DNA of 64,000 bases. It comes from Absidia repens. Its lineage: Eukaryota > Mucoromycota > Mucoromycetes > Mucorales > Cunninghamellaceae. Positions within the stretch are counted from its first letter, which is position 1. Every line of letters starts with the position of its first letter. The notes under the pieces are model-generated. The model did not search any database, was not told the DNA's origin, and saw nothing but the letters and a program-made list of their open reading frames with translations. The stretch lies in NCBI GenBank assembly GCA_002105175.1, contig MCGE01000020.1:310001-374000 (forward strand), written 5' to 3'. Positions 1-10,998 of the stretch are shown in pieces. The translations under genes and the position numbers were made by a program.

Positions 1-324
1 CAAATGTCAACAACATGATGTGAATAAGAATGACATATACAATTCCACTTGTCTATTTTAACAAAACATGGAAAGAACCAATTGTTCATAATTGATTGCT
101 AATGTTTTTCTTTAAGATTATTATAATGTTAAATAGCTGTGCGTAAATTGCAGTCTGGCATGAAATAACAGCCTTGCTTACGTGGCTAATCTACATCATC
201 CCAATGACAGCACTCAAAAGTCATGTAATATGTAAGGCGGAGAGCAAATCGGGCCAAACGTTTACATAAAAGCATTGTTAGGAGACTTGAGGAGCATAGG
301 GAACACGAGGCAAGTGATGTTTTC

Positions 325-360
<36 letters not shown>

Positions 361-1476
361 AATTCCTCCTTACCAAAAACGAAAAAGGGGTCACATTTGC
401 ACTCGCGCGCATCTTTATATATACATACACACACACACATACACACACACACACACACATACACACACACACGCACACACACACACACACAAATGTATTT
501 ATATCATACTGAAATGATAAGGAGTGATATCAAATTATTATTTTGATTATCGATCATTTTTTGAAAGCATTGGAAAGCATTGGAAACCACTAACCAACTG
601 TCAGCTGTCATTTATCGCAGTTTAGTTGAATTCTCGAGGGTTTTCGTTAAAAAATGAAAAGAGGGCACGAGAAAACAAAGATGATGAGACAGGGACTCAC
701 TTTAGGAACGAGAAATTGGTCGAGTTTGATGATTGTACCGTATATGCTATAATGGAAAGCCAAAAAAGATAGGAGATTGGTGTGATTTTAATAAGGGGAA
801 GGCATACTCCGCTTTGCATGAACGGAAAATGTGCTACCAATAGAATAAGCACTTATAAACTAATCCTTTTTTGAAATCCCGTTCACTTTTTTTTTTGCAC
901 TCGCCCATAAGCAAGAATGTTATTTCTTGGCTTACATTTTTTAGTCACCTAAAAAAAACAGCAAATACATATGAATATGTCATAGCCTTTTTTAAGGAGT
1001 AAAGGATAGAAGAATCAATTGGTGTGTCTGTCATGATTTTTTCTATTTTGGGAAGATCAAATAGTTACCACACGGGTTGTTCTTTCGTTTTTTCCTTTTT
1101 TCAATATATATCCCTCCTATATGCTAAAAAAAAGATATAGCTATTAAAGTTTTCTTAAACTGATGTGTGGCATTTTTTTTTATGTGTGGTATTTTTTTCT
1201 CTTTAAAAAATGATGTTTCAACACGCTTTTATGATCACGATCCCTAACTTGAATCAACCTCACATTGTCGATCAAATCGCTTATTGGCCAAAATTGAAGG
1301 GCGGTATTTAAAAATAAAAATAAAGAGAATTACAGTTTTTATTTCTCCTCCTTTCTTTCGCTCTTTCACTCTTTTTTTATTATTATTAGGAAAACGTACT
1401 TCCTTTTTTCTTACAAAAGAACCCTTCAATTTACTTGCTTTTATTCTACAAATTTACGAAATCAATTATTATCACC
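1..1476. other. Intergenic region and upstream of C2H2 gene
   Basis: No protein-coding gene can be supported here. The short reading frames seen are low-complexity translations of microsatellites. The region holds a TTA/ATT triplet run near 327-358 and a CA-rich microsatellite near 425-491. T- and A-rich tracts become denser toward 1477, as in the promoters of the other genes in this window. A CCAAT-type site on the minus strand (ATTGG) lies near 1283, about 190 nt upstream of the start codon at 1477. Confidence 0.6.
425..491. repeat. (CA)n-rich microsatellite
   Basis: Nearly uninterrupted CA dinucleotides with occasional T or G substitutions. A TTA/ATT triplet run lies just upstream at about 327-358. 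Both explain the low-complexity reading frames seen on both strands here. Confidence 0.9.
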
Positions 1477-3289
1477 ATGTCTAATTATGACCCTTTTCCC
1501 GAAAAATTACCCAGTATCACCTTGCTGGACCAACAAGGAAACGATCACAACAACTACAACCAAAACATCGCATTCTCGAACTTCGCTTCCAATTCAGAAC
1601 TATATGCCAACAATGCTTCCAGCAACACTACTAGTGACATGACACTTGATTTATACAACCAGCAGCATTTATCGCCTCCATTGACACCAGCGGTATCACC
1701 TTCCAACATGATGGATTCTATGCAATTCAAGCGAAAATACTCTGTGGATGTTGGACCTTTCGGACTTAATGCTCATCCGTCATTAATGCATGATCATGAC
1801 GCCTACAGACGAAGCTCATGCTCGGCCATGTCGATGGATGATAGTTTACAGCAACAGGGCTATTCACTTGAACAACAACAGGACCATTCTTTTCAACGGC
1901 AAATGATTCACCACCACGATCAACAGCAATCCGACTACCACCAGCATTATCATCACCAAGCGACACAGCAAGATCATTCTTACTTTATCGGGGATTCACC
2001 TTCATTGTCTGATGACACCGGCAATGCGGTGTCCATGGCGCATGATTCCACCAATATCAACAGTGACACCACCAAGCTCGGCAAACGTAGATTAGGTCAA
2101 CATTACCAACAAGGTCCCAATGCGCCTCACAAGCATGTTTGCAAATATATGGAATGCGGATGGAGCTTCAAGCGCTATGAACATTTGAAACGGCATATGC
2201 TTGTACATACAGGTGAACGACCTCATATTTGTGCCTTTCCAGGTTGTGGTAAAAGCTTCAGTCGATCGGATAACTTCCATGCGCATTATCGAACTCACAC
2301 CAAGAAACAGTCTGGCGATGGTCAACCTCCTCAGTCGACACGCCGGGGTTCGAAAAATTCTACCTCTCCCTCTGGCGATATTTATTTGCCCATGACCGGT
2401 TCTCCTTCCTCTTCCTCTTCTTCCACCTCAAGTCAACAAGATCTTATCCATGGCTTTGCTTCTTCTCAACCTTTTGCCTTCAACAACAAGCCATTTGAAT
2501 TGTCTTATCAGAACATGTACGATCAACGATCTTTTACCAACGAGGTAAGTCTTGCTCAATTTTTTTTTTTTTTTTTTTCGTCTCTCTCCTGGTGACTAAT
2601 GCATATTCGTTTTTCTAAAGGTGCAAGATCAGTATTCCTCAATGACCTCTCCTCAAACTTTTATGCCATCTCAAGTCGGAGTCTCCTCTTTATTGAATCA
2701 CGATCAAGCGCCATCCATGTTTACAGCAAATGCCTTGACGCCTCTTTACGATTTTCAAGGTGACTACAGTGGATTTCACTCGACGACACCGACGACCGAT
2801 ATGCCACCACCACCATCGCCAACCTCTCCTATCACTGGCGTTAGCACCAACAAAAAACAACGCAAACAGCGAACCTCATTATCGCATACCATCAACGCTG
2901 CAGCACACGGTGGACAACAAAAATCCCATGTTTGCCCTGTCACCCAGTGCCAACGCCGATTCAAACGCTTGGAGCACTTGAAACGACACATGCGGATTCA
3001 TACCCTCGAACGGCCTTTTGCCTGTACATTCCCCAAATGCCACAAACACTTTTCGCGGTCGGACAACCTCTCACAACATATGAAGACACATCAACATCGT
3101 CCTGGCCAAGACAAACGCCGAAACTCATCGACTGTCACCGCCAATGCGGCTTCACCCACTGCGTCCGTGTCATCGGGAACAGTCATGGATGACCTTGCTT
3201 CTCCACATATAACCGCCAACCATCCTTCCTATTCAACATCCAATACCACGTCTTGTTGGACTTCTTCTTCTGAATCGGTGGGTCGCTGA
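1477..3289 (+). CDS. C2H2 zinc-finger transcription factor with two finger pairs
   Basis: Predicted nuclear DNA-binding regulator of 578 aa. Exons are 1477-2544 and 2621-3289; the 76-nt intron has a GTAAGT donor and an AAAG acceptor, and the phase is exact. The start is the ATG in the context ATCACCATG, chosen because the downstream protein is rich in the Asn/Gln/His/Ser tracts usual for such factors. Two C2H2 fingers (C-x4-C, H-x3-H) occupy about residues 220-278 and two more about 459-517. Both pairs carry the FKR-x-EHLKRH and FSRSDN signatures found in fungal SteA/Msn2-like fingers. The middle is disordered with poly-Ser and His/Gln runs. The target genes cannot be told from sequence. The two pairs look like an internal duplication. 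A Pumilio-type element TGTATATA lies at 3783-3790, possibly in the 3' UTR. Confidence 0.88.
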
Positions 3290-4537
3290 ACGTGTTTCTC
3301 TCTCTCTTTTATTTTTATTTTATTGCATCCTCAATTCACTTCTTGATCGCTTTTTTTAGTTAGTATTTCCTTTTTATTTATTTATTTATTTTTCTTTTTT
3401 ACATATACCATTTTTCCTTTTTATGTCCGTTTATATCAAATTCCTACACCCAATACCCTTCTCCCCCCCTTTTTTTTATACGTTATTTGATTTGATTCCT
3501 CCTTACTTTTTTTTTTTTATGATTGAATCATTGGTCTTTCCTCCCTTCACCAAAAACATAACAAGGCTTGCTTGGTTTGAATCATACCTACTTCTTCTTC
3601 CTCCTCCTCCTACTTAGTTTAGTTTTCTTTGTATAGATGTTAGTACTTTTTTATTATGCTTTTTCTTCTTGATATTTCGTCCCCGCTCGTCTCTGCATGG
3701 TATCCTTTTTTTTTCTTTTTTTTTTTTTTAGTTTATATAGCCATTCTTACTTTTAAGCATCATTATGTCGTTTCTATATATATGTATATACATATACTTC
3801 CCTCTTCATCATACCCATAAAAAAAAAGAAACTTGAAAACATGTCATTCTGTCCTAATAAAAACCTATTACACATCCTTTGATATCATATATTGTCTTTC
3901 TTAGTTTTGCTTTTATAAATGTATATGCTTCACCTGTCATCATGCCACATTGAAAAAAAGAAACCTTCTGCAAAAAAAAATAATAATACCATTTTGTTCT
4001 GATAAAAAAACGCATGACATATCATTTTATAGATTGTCTTCTCACACAATTGCAAAAGTCTTAAAGTCTCCCCTTGTTTTGGGGCCAATAGGTTTAGGTG
4101 GTGGAAAGGCTGATCTGATATTTGATTTTCCCTTTAAAGAAGGGCGAGTTCCTCGGAGGGTTGCCATATATAGCAGTCGTCCGCCCATTAGCGTTTGACA
4201 AAGATGACTTATCTATCTATTTGATTTTCTAAAAGTGACACCAAGTGAAATGTCGAATTGAAAGCTTGTTTTAGTGTGATCTAGCGTGCACTGGACTTTA
4301 TCGTCCTATCAAATTGTCGTTTTTTTGCTGGGGTTGATATATCATCGAGTATTGTATGCCGAGGTGGGGAATCCTTTTTTTTTTGCTGCCATCATCTCCA
4401 CCTCTCTTACACTCCCCAACAAAAGAAAACTCCGCTCAACCTTCTTTTTTTTTTTCTATTTAAATTTTGCCCTTTTTTTTTTTTTCTTAGTTTTTTTTTT
4501 TTTATCTTTCTCATTTAATTCATCCTTCATACACATC
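3290..4537. other. Intergenic: 3' UTR of C2H2 gene and ATP-citrate lyase promoter
   Basis: No gene is visible. AATAAA-like signals (for example around 3854) probably end the upstream transcript. Long T tracts and a TATTTAAA box near 4458 precede the ATP-citrate lyase start by about 80 nt, consistent with a pyrimidine-rich fungal core promoter. Confidence 0.55.
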
Positions 4538-7500
4538 ATGTCCGCCAAACCCGTTAGAGAATATGATGGCAAGCTGTTATTAGCTTATCACTTGCTTCGT
4601 GCTCCTTTACTGTCAAACGACCAACAATCTTCATTATTCACCCCTGCTGCTACAAAGTTGGCTCAAGTCAATGTGGACACATCGCTCAAACAAGGCGCTC
4701 CTGGTGCTTTTGAAGCTGCTTTGAAACAACAATTAGATCTCTTGGAACAATCTCATCCTTGGTTATTGACTGACAAGTTGGTCGCCAAACCTGATCAATT
4801 GATTAAGCGTCGTGGAAAGCATGGTTTATTGACTTTGAACAAGCCCTGGTCTGAAGCTCGTCAATGGATTGAAGAACGTGCTGGCAAAGAAATTCAGGTA
4901 AGTGACCACAGAGATAAAAAGAGATTGTGTATGTGTGTGTGTGTGTGTGTGTGTATGAACGCGCATGTGTGTGTACAGAAGGATGAGAGAGAGAGGGGTG
5001 GGCAAAGCTGCTAGGGAATAAAGTCTATTTCCTCCGCAAGATTGTGTGTGTACTGGCAGGGCAGAGGGTAAAATCGTGCTTTGTTGTTGATTGATTGATT
5101 GATTGATAATCTGGGTACAAAAAAGGACATCGATGACAGATGACAGGACTGATGAACTGATGTTAAACTTGCCTATATTTTTTTTTCAGATTGAAAGAAC
5201 GACTGGTATCTTGAAGACTTTCTTGGTTGAACCCTTTACTCCTCACCCTGCCAACACTGAATATTACATCTGTATCAACTCTGAACGGGATGGTGATTAT
5301 ATCTTATTCACTCATGAAGGTGGTATTGATGTTGGTGATGTTGATGCCAAGGCTCTCAAATTACTCGTCAAGGTCGATGAAGAATTCCCTTCTGTCACCA
5401 CTATCAAGGAAACCTTGTTGAAGGATGTGCCTGAATTCAAGCGTGATGTCTTGGTCGATTTTATTACTCGTCTTTATGCTGTCTATGTGGATTTACATTT
5501 CACCTACTTGGAAATCAATCCTTTGGTCGTCACTGATCCCGTTGAAGGTCTAACCCCTCAAGTCATGTATCTGGATTTGGCTGCCAAATTGGATCAAACC
5601 GCTGAATTTGAAGCTGGTCCCAAGTGGGCTGTTGCTCGTGCTCCTCAAAACACCGGTGTCGTCACTTCTGAACAACATGTGGATCAAGGTCCTCCTATGG
5701 TCTTCCCTGCTCCCTTCGGCCGTGAATTGACAAAGGAAGAAGCCTATATTCAAGAGCTCGATGGTAAGACCGGTGCCTCTCTCAAATTGACCGTTTTGAA
5801 CCGTGAAGGCCGTGTGTGGACTATGGTTGCCGGTGGTGGTGCTTCTGTTGTCTACTCTGATGCCATTGCCGCTCTCGGTTACGCTAATGAATTGGCCAAC
5901 TATGGTGAATACTCTGGTGCCCCTACTGAAACCCAAACCTACGAATACGCAAAGACCATCTTGGACTTGATGACTCGCGGAAATGTGAATGATCAAGGCA
6001 AGATCCTGTTTATCGGTGGTGGTATTGCGAACTTCACCAACGTGGCTACTACTTTCAAGGGCATTATCCGTGCTTTGACTGAATTCAAACAATCTTTGAT
6101 CAACCATAAGGTCCGTATCTTTATTCGTCGTGGTGGCCCCAACTACCAAGAAGGTCTCCGTGCCATGCGTCAATTGGGTGACACGCTCGGTGTGCAAATC
6201 CAAGTGTTTGGTCCTGAAACTCATATTACTGAAATTGTGCCCTTGGCTCTTGTTGGCAAGTCCTCCGATGTCAATGGTGCTGTATCTGCTGCTGCTCAAT
6301 CTGGTTCCTCTGGCAACTTGTTCCAAGATCAACTCCTTGGCTCATCCACCCCTGCATCTCAAGCCAGCAGTCCCAAGCTCAAGATCGCCGAAGACAACGC
6401 CACTCCCTCCGATATCAGCAACCGCATGGAATACTTTGACAGCAACGACCAAAGCGAAACCCGCGAATGGTACCGTCCCTTCACCAGCAAGACCCGTGCC
6501 TTCGTTTACGGTATGCAACCCCGTGCTGTCCAAGGTATGCTTGATTTCGACTTTATGTGCAAGCGTGAATCACCTTCCGTGGCAGCCATGGTCTATCCCT
6601 TTGGCGGTTCTCATGTGCAAAAATTCTACTGGGGTACCAAGGAAACCTTGATCCCTGTCTTCACCTCTCTCAAGGAAGCCGTCGAACAATTCCCTGAAGT
6701 CGACATGGTGGTCAACTTTGCCTCTTGCCGATCCGTGTATGAATCCACTCGCGAACTCTTCTCTTACTCGTCTCAAATCAAGACCATTGCTATCATTGCC
6801 GAAGGTGTTCCCGAACGTCGTGCTCGTCAACTCTTGCATGAAGCCGAACGTCGTCAAGTGCTTGTCATTGGTCCTGCAACTGTGGGTGGTATCAAGCCTG
6901 GCTGTTTCAAGATCGGTAACACTGGTGGTATGATGGACAACATTGTGGCTTCCAAGCTTTACCGTCCTGGCTCTGTGGCCTATGTCTCCAAGTCTGGTGG
7001 TATGTCCAACGAATTGAACAACATTGTATCCCGTACAACCGACGGTGTCTACGAAGGTGTGGCTATTGGTGGTGATCGTTACCCCGGCTCTACATTCATT
7101 GATCACTTGCTCCGTTACGAACAAGATCCCAACTGTAAGATGCTTGTCTTGCTTGGTGAAGTCGGTGGTGTGGAAGAATACAAGGTCATTGAAGCAGTGC
7201 GCAATGGAACCATCAAGAAGCCTGTGGTGGCCTGGTGTATCGGTACTTGTGCCAAGATGTTCACCACCGATGTCCAATTCGGTCACGCCGGTGCCATGGC
7301 CAACTCTGACTTGGAAACCGCTGATGCTAAGAACAAGGCCATGCGCGCTGCCGGTATTGTTGTCCCTGATACCTTTGAATTGATGCCTCAAGCCTTGGCC
7401 GATGCCTACGCCAAACTCGTCCAAAACGGTACTGTTGTCCCCCGTGCTGAACCCGAAGTCCCCAAGATCCCTATTGATTACTCCTGGGCTCAAGAATTGG

Positions 7501-8465
7501 GTTTGGTCCGTAAGCCTGCTAGCTTTGTGTCCACCATTGTTGATGACCGTGGTCAAGAATTGCTTTATGCTGGTATGCGTATTACGGATGTCTTCAAGGA
7601 TGATATTGGTATTGGTGGTGTCTTGTCTCTTCTCTGGTTCAAGCGTCGCTTACCTGACTATGCTGGCAAGTTCATTGAAATGGTCCTCATGTTGACTGCT
7701 GATCATGGTCCTGCTGTATCTGGTGTAAGTGGCTGGGATAAGATAGAATGGGATAAATATGGAACTAGGGGAGGGGGGTGCCCAGGTTGGTAGATTAGGT
7801 TACTGATTTTTTTTTATTTTATGTATATAGGCTATGAACACCATCATTACTACACGTGCTGGCAAGGATTTGATCTCATCAGTTGTCTCTGGTTTGTTGA
7901 CTATTGGTGAACGATTCGGTGGTGCTTTGGACGGTGCTGCCTCCAGCTTTACAAAGGCATATGACAGCGGTTTGACCCACGCGAATTTGTCACTTCCATG
8001 CGAAAGGCCAACAAATTGATTCCCGGTATCGGTCACAAGATCAAGTCCCGAACCAACCCCGATATGCGTGTGGAATTGGTGAAATCCTATGTCAAGAAGA
8101 ACTTCCCCAACACCCCTATTTTGGACTATGCCTTGAAGGTCGAAGAAATCACAACCAGCAAGAAGGACAATTTGATTCTCAACGTGGATGGATGTATTGC
8201 CGTGTCTTTTGTCGATCTTTTACGTGAATCTAACGCCTTTACTCCTGAAGAAGCTGAAGAATATATGCGTATTGGTACTTTGAATGGTCTCTTTGTTCTT
8301 GGTCGTACTCTTGGCTTCATTGGTCATCATTTGGATCAAAAGCGTCTTAAGCAAGGTTTATACAGACATCCTTGGGATGATATCTCTTACTTGTTGCCTT
8401 CATTGGAACCTGAGTCCCTTGATCCTCGTCGTATCACTGCTCGTGTCAATGTCCAGCCCAAATAG
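4538..8465 (+). CDS. ACLY: ATP-citrate lyase, single-chain, with a 1-base frameshift
   Basis: Cleaves cytosolic citrate with CoA and ATP to acetyl-CoA and oxaloacetate, supplying lipid and sterol synthesis. Exons are 4538-4897, 5190-7724 and 7831-8465; the introns are 292 and 106 nt. Reading through the frameshift gives about 1176 aa, close to the animal enzyme (about 1100). The N-terminal half is the ATP-grasp/citrate-binding part. After a Ser-rich linker (about residues 410-440) come the CoA-ligase module, with the phosphohistidine motif FGHAGA (His819), and the citrate-synthase-like C-terminus. The frame breaks near 7976-7978, where CCC stands and four Cs would restore the family motif: codons before encode [11 protein letters not shown] and codons after encode [11 protein letters not shown]. 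As printed, the product stops early and loses the GIGH segment. A sequencing error in a C run is the simplest cause. A poly(A) signal AATAAA is at 8617-8622. Confidence 0.95.
4925..4957. repeat. (GT)n microsatellite inside ATP-citrate lyase intron 1
   Basis: A GT-rich dinucleotide run lies in the 292-nt first intron, one of the longer introns in the window. A short ATTG tandem run near 5089-5106 sits in the same intron. Expansion of these repeats probably explains the unusual intron length. Confidence 0.8.
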
Positions 8466-8699
8466 ATTGATTTCCCCCATCCCCCCCAACCCCACTACTC
8501 CTCCCATCTTGTTATATTTAGTATCATCATTCCACTAGCTTTTTATTTTTAGCGTTATAGTTTTTTACACTCTTCTTCCTCGCATTTTAATCTTACTATT
8601 CTTTGTATACATTTTTAATAAAGTCAATTTTTACCTTGTAAAAAAAAAAAAACGTTGTATGTTTATTGAACAGTAAACTGGATTAATTTTTATTTTTGC

Positions 8700-9860
8700 T
8701 ATGGAAAGGTAAGGTGTTTGGGTCACTGTGGAATAAATATGACGTCAGATAAATTAGTCCAGTCAAAGGGCGTAATCTATTTTATAGTGAGTGACAACTA
8801 TTCTACAGTAAAGGGGTTAATTAAACTAGGCCGCAAAGACATCAAAACAAGAGAACAACCCTACTGTCAATGCTATAAAAGAGAAAAGAGGCAGGCCATT
8901 TTTGTATTCATCGCAAAAAATATCGCTCGCAAGAGACAAAAAAAGGTTTTCAAATCCCGCCCACGTGCGTTTTGTTTACACCTTTTTTTTCTTTCCGTCT
9001 CTCTCTTTTTCTTTTCAGTTTCATTTTTTTTTCTTCACCATTCGGCTCCTATGGGGTCTGTTGGACTTAGATTAGTGTCAGGACTAGCTTAGAAGGGTTT
9101 TCAACTCAGAGTTTACAAGCTGCATGGGGAAACTCTTCCATTTTGGATTCAGGATTTAGGACCACCGTTAAGTGACTTTTTTGAAGTCATCATTAGGTTA
9201 ATTAGTGTTAGTTTGTACATAGTTTGTATCTACATCTCAATAAAATATGTCTCTCTTTATTTGCTTTAATGAAATATGTCCCATTAGTCTTTCTCTTGTC
9301 TTGTACAATAGATCCGTGTTATTGATTACATCACCATTTTGATCGACGTTGTTGTGCTTCAATGAAAGATACCGCACTAGTCTTGTTCATGCCTTGTATA
9401 ACATTATATCATTTTATACACTTGACTCATTAGATTAGCGTTGACCACTTTTTGGTTCCTCCAATAGATTCCTCCATTAGATTCCATGTTATAATGAACC
9501 CCTTCGTCTTTAGTTTTAGTATCCATCAATATACTCTCATAAAACATACTCTTTTATCAACCACCCTCTGACCTATTGGATAATAAACAATGCAGCTATT
9601 ATAGCTGTTTTGTGAGTATCCTACCAAACACCTACTCTTTAATTCACGCACTCTTTCTCTCCGTGCCCTAGGAACTAGTTGACAGACCAAGATCACTTAT
9701 TATCAAATATAACCATGTTTCTGCTCGACCAATCATATAACTAAACCTAGGTCGCTTTGTGCGTGTAGCCACCGATATAAAGTAACTTGACCTGTTTTCT
9801 ACCATATCTATACTACATGTCTCACCCCATAAACATAGTGACTGATTGGATTTTCTAGGT
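8700..9860 (+). repeat. Dispersed noncoding repeat, copy 1
   Basis: One of four related copies in the window. In order it has: a block resembling CTATTTTATAGTGAGTGACA near 8780; an E-box in the context CCCGCCCACGTG (8962-8967); a CT-rich tract; the core block TTACAAGCTGCATGGGGAAA from about 9112, running to GGATTTAGGACCACC at about 9166; AATAAAATATGTCTCT near 9239; and two or more degenerate copies of a unit containing CATTAGTCTTTCTC...CTTGTACA (about 9263 and 9355). Similarity to the minus-strand copy at 35.65 kb continues to about 9830. No reading frame is conserved between copies, so it looks noncoding. Boundaries are by eye. Confidence 0.72.
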
Positions 9861-10735
9861 CACCTAATATGAAAAGTGTCCCTTTTCCAGCTTTAACAGT
9901 CATATTAACTGGCCCATACCGTGTCACTAGCAAAATCTCCGCTAAGCTGGACATGCTGTGTATATCCAGCTCGTTACTTTTTTTTTTCGCTTTTAGTATA
10001 ACAATAAAAACAATGAGCCTAAACTGCAGCCTGTTGTGCTCCAGGTGGCTGCCTATTGAGATTCGAAATGGTGGCGGTGCCAAATTTCATGAAAAACCAA
10101 ACTTCAACAACCTTTTCCTTGGCATTCAGTAGATCAATTTTTTAGACGTGTGAAATTGATCTCGAACAACTATAACAGTCAATGTTTACTTTACGTTATT
10201 GCTGAATTATACTATATCAAACTCTTTTTTTATATGTTAATGTATCTGAAGGATGTATTACGATACATAATCCTCGAACCTTTTTTTCTTCAACAAGAAA
10301 GAAATGCAACAAAAATTTATTTTAACAGCTACTGTATGTATAAATTCATTTAGCTTAAGCAGAAATATGGAAATGGGTCAGTGCGCGCATGCTGTGTAAT
10401 CTGATTCATGGATTAAAACGTAAAATATCTTTCGATGCTGGTGATCTTGACCAAATAAAATTGTCTCTGGGCAATTTTGAACTGGGTATTCATTTTATTT
10501 AGACCTAGTAAGGTTCTCTATGAGATGAAACATAGGGCCTTTTTTTTTTTTGTGGATTTCACGAAATCTTAACATGGTAAGTGTTCTGCCCATTGAAAAC
10601 ATTGGTATTGTCAACAACATGCAAAATTGAATCGCCGATCCATGACATGGAAAGGGGTTTCCACATTATTCCAAGCAGCTAGTGGTGGAGGCAAATATTT
10701 GAGCACTAAAAAAAACAGAGGACATCAAATAGTTA

Positions 10736-10737
<2 letters not shown>

Positions 10738-10771
<34 letters not shown>
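10738..10771. repeat. (TA)n microsatellite
   Basis: Pure TA dinucleotide run in the spacer upstream of the RhoGEF gene. Confidence 0.9.
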
Positions 10772-10774
<3 letters not shown>

Positions 10775-10998
10775 GGAATTTAAGTATAATAAGAGGAAAT
10801 AAAAGGCCCGTGCAAAAAGTACCTGTTGCTATGAGAGTATAATCACCTTCCCGCAATTCCATGGTGATTTTAATATTTTTAAACAGCGTCTTTGACTATG
10901 CCTTTTTCATTATCTTTTTTTTCTCTTTTACTCTTTCCCTGTTTTTCCACTCCCACTCTCCCTTTTTCCATGAGGATTTCATTACTCTAACTTACATT

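Larger units (their letters stand above)
8466..10998. other. 2.5-kb intergenic region with repeat copy 1
   Basis: No coding gene can be supported. The left part is the ATP-citrate lyase 3' UTR. About 8700-9860 is copy 1 of the dispersed repeat described separately. The rest is AT-rich unique sequence with a long TA run (about 10738-10771). The T-rich stretch before 10999 is probably the RhoGEF promoter. Confidence 0.6.

Noticed and set aside
275..517. Overlapping short frames on both strands near the start of the window
   Set aside because: They are translations of ATT and CA microsatellites (poly-Ile, Thr-His, Val-Cys runs) and not proteins.
6570..7556. Long antisense frame (328 aa, minus strand) inside ATP-citrate lyase, with another at 5550-6332
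   Set aside because: These mirror a strongly codon-biased coding exon. They have no recognisable domain and no splice or promoter context, and the sense strand is certain.
8718..9092. 124-aa frame inside repeat copy 1
   Set aside because: The frame is not conserved in the other three copies and is interrupted there, so the repeat looks noncoding.
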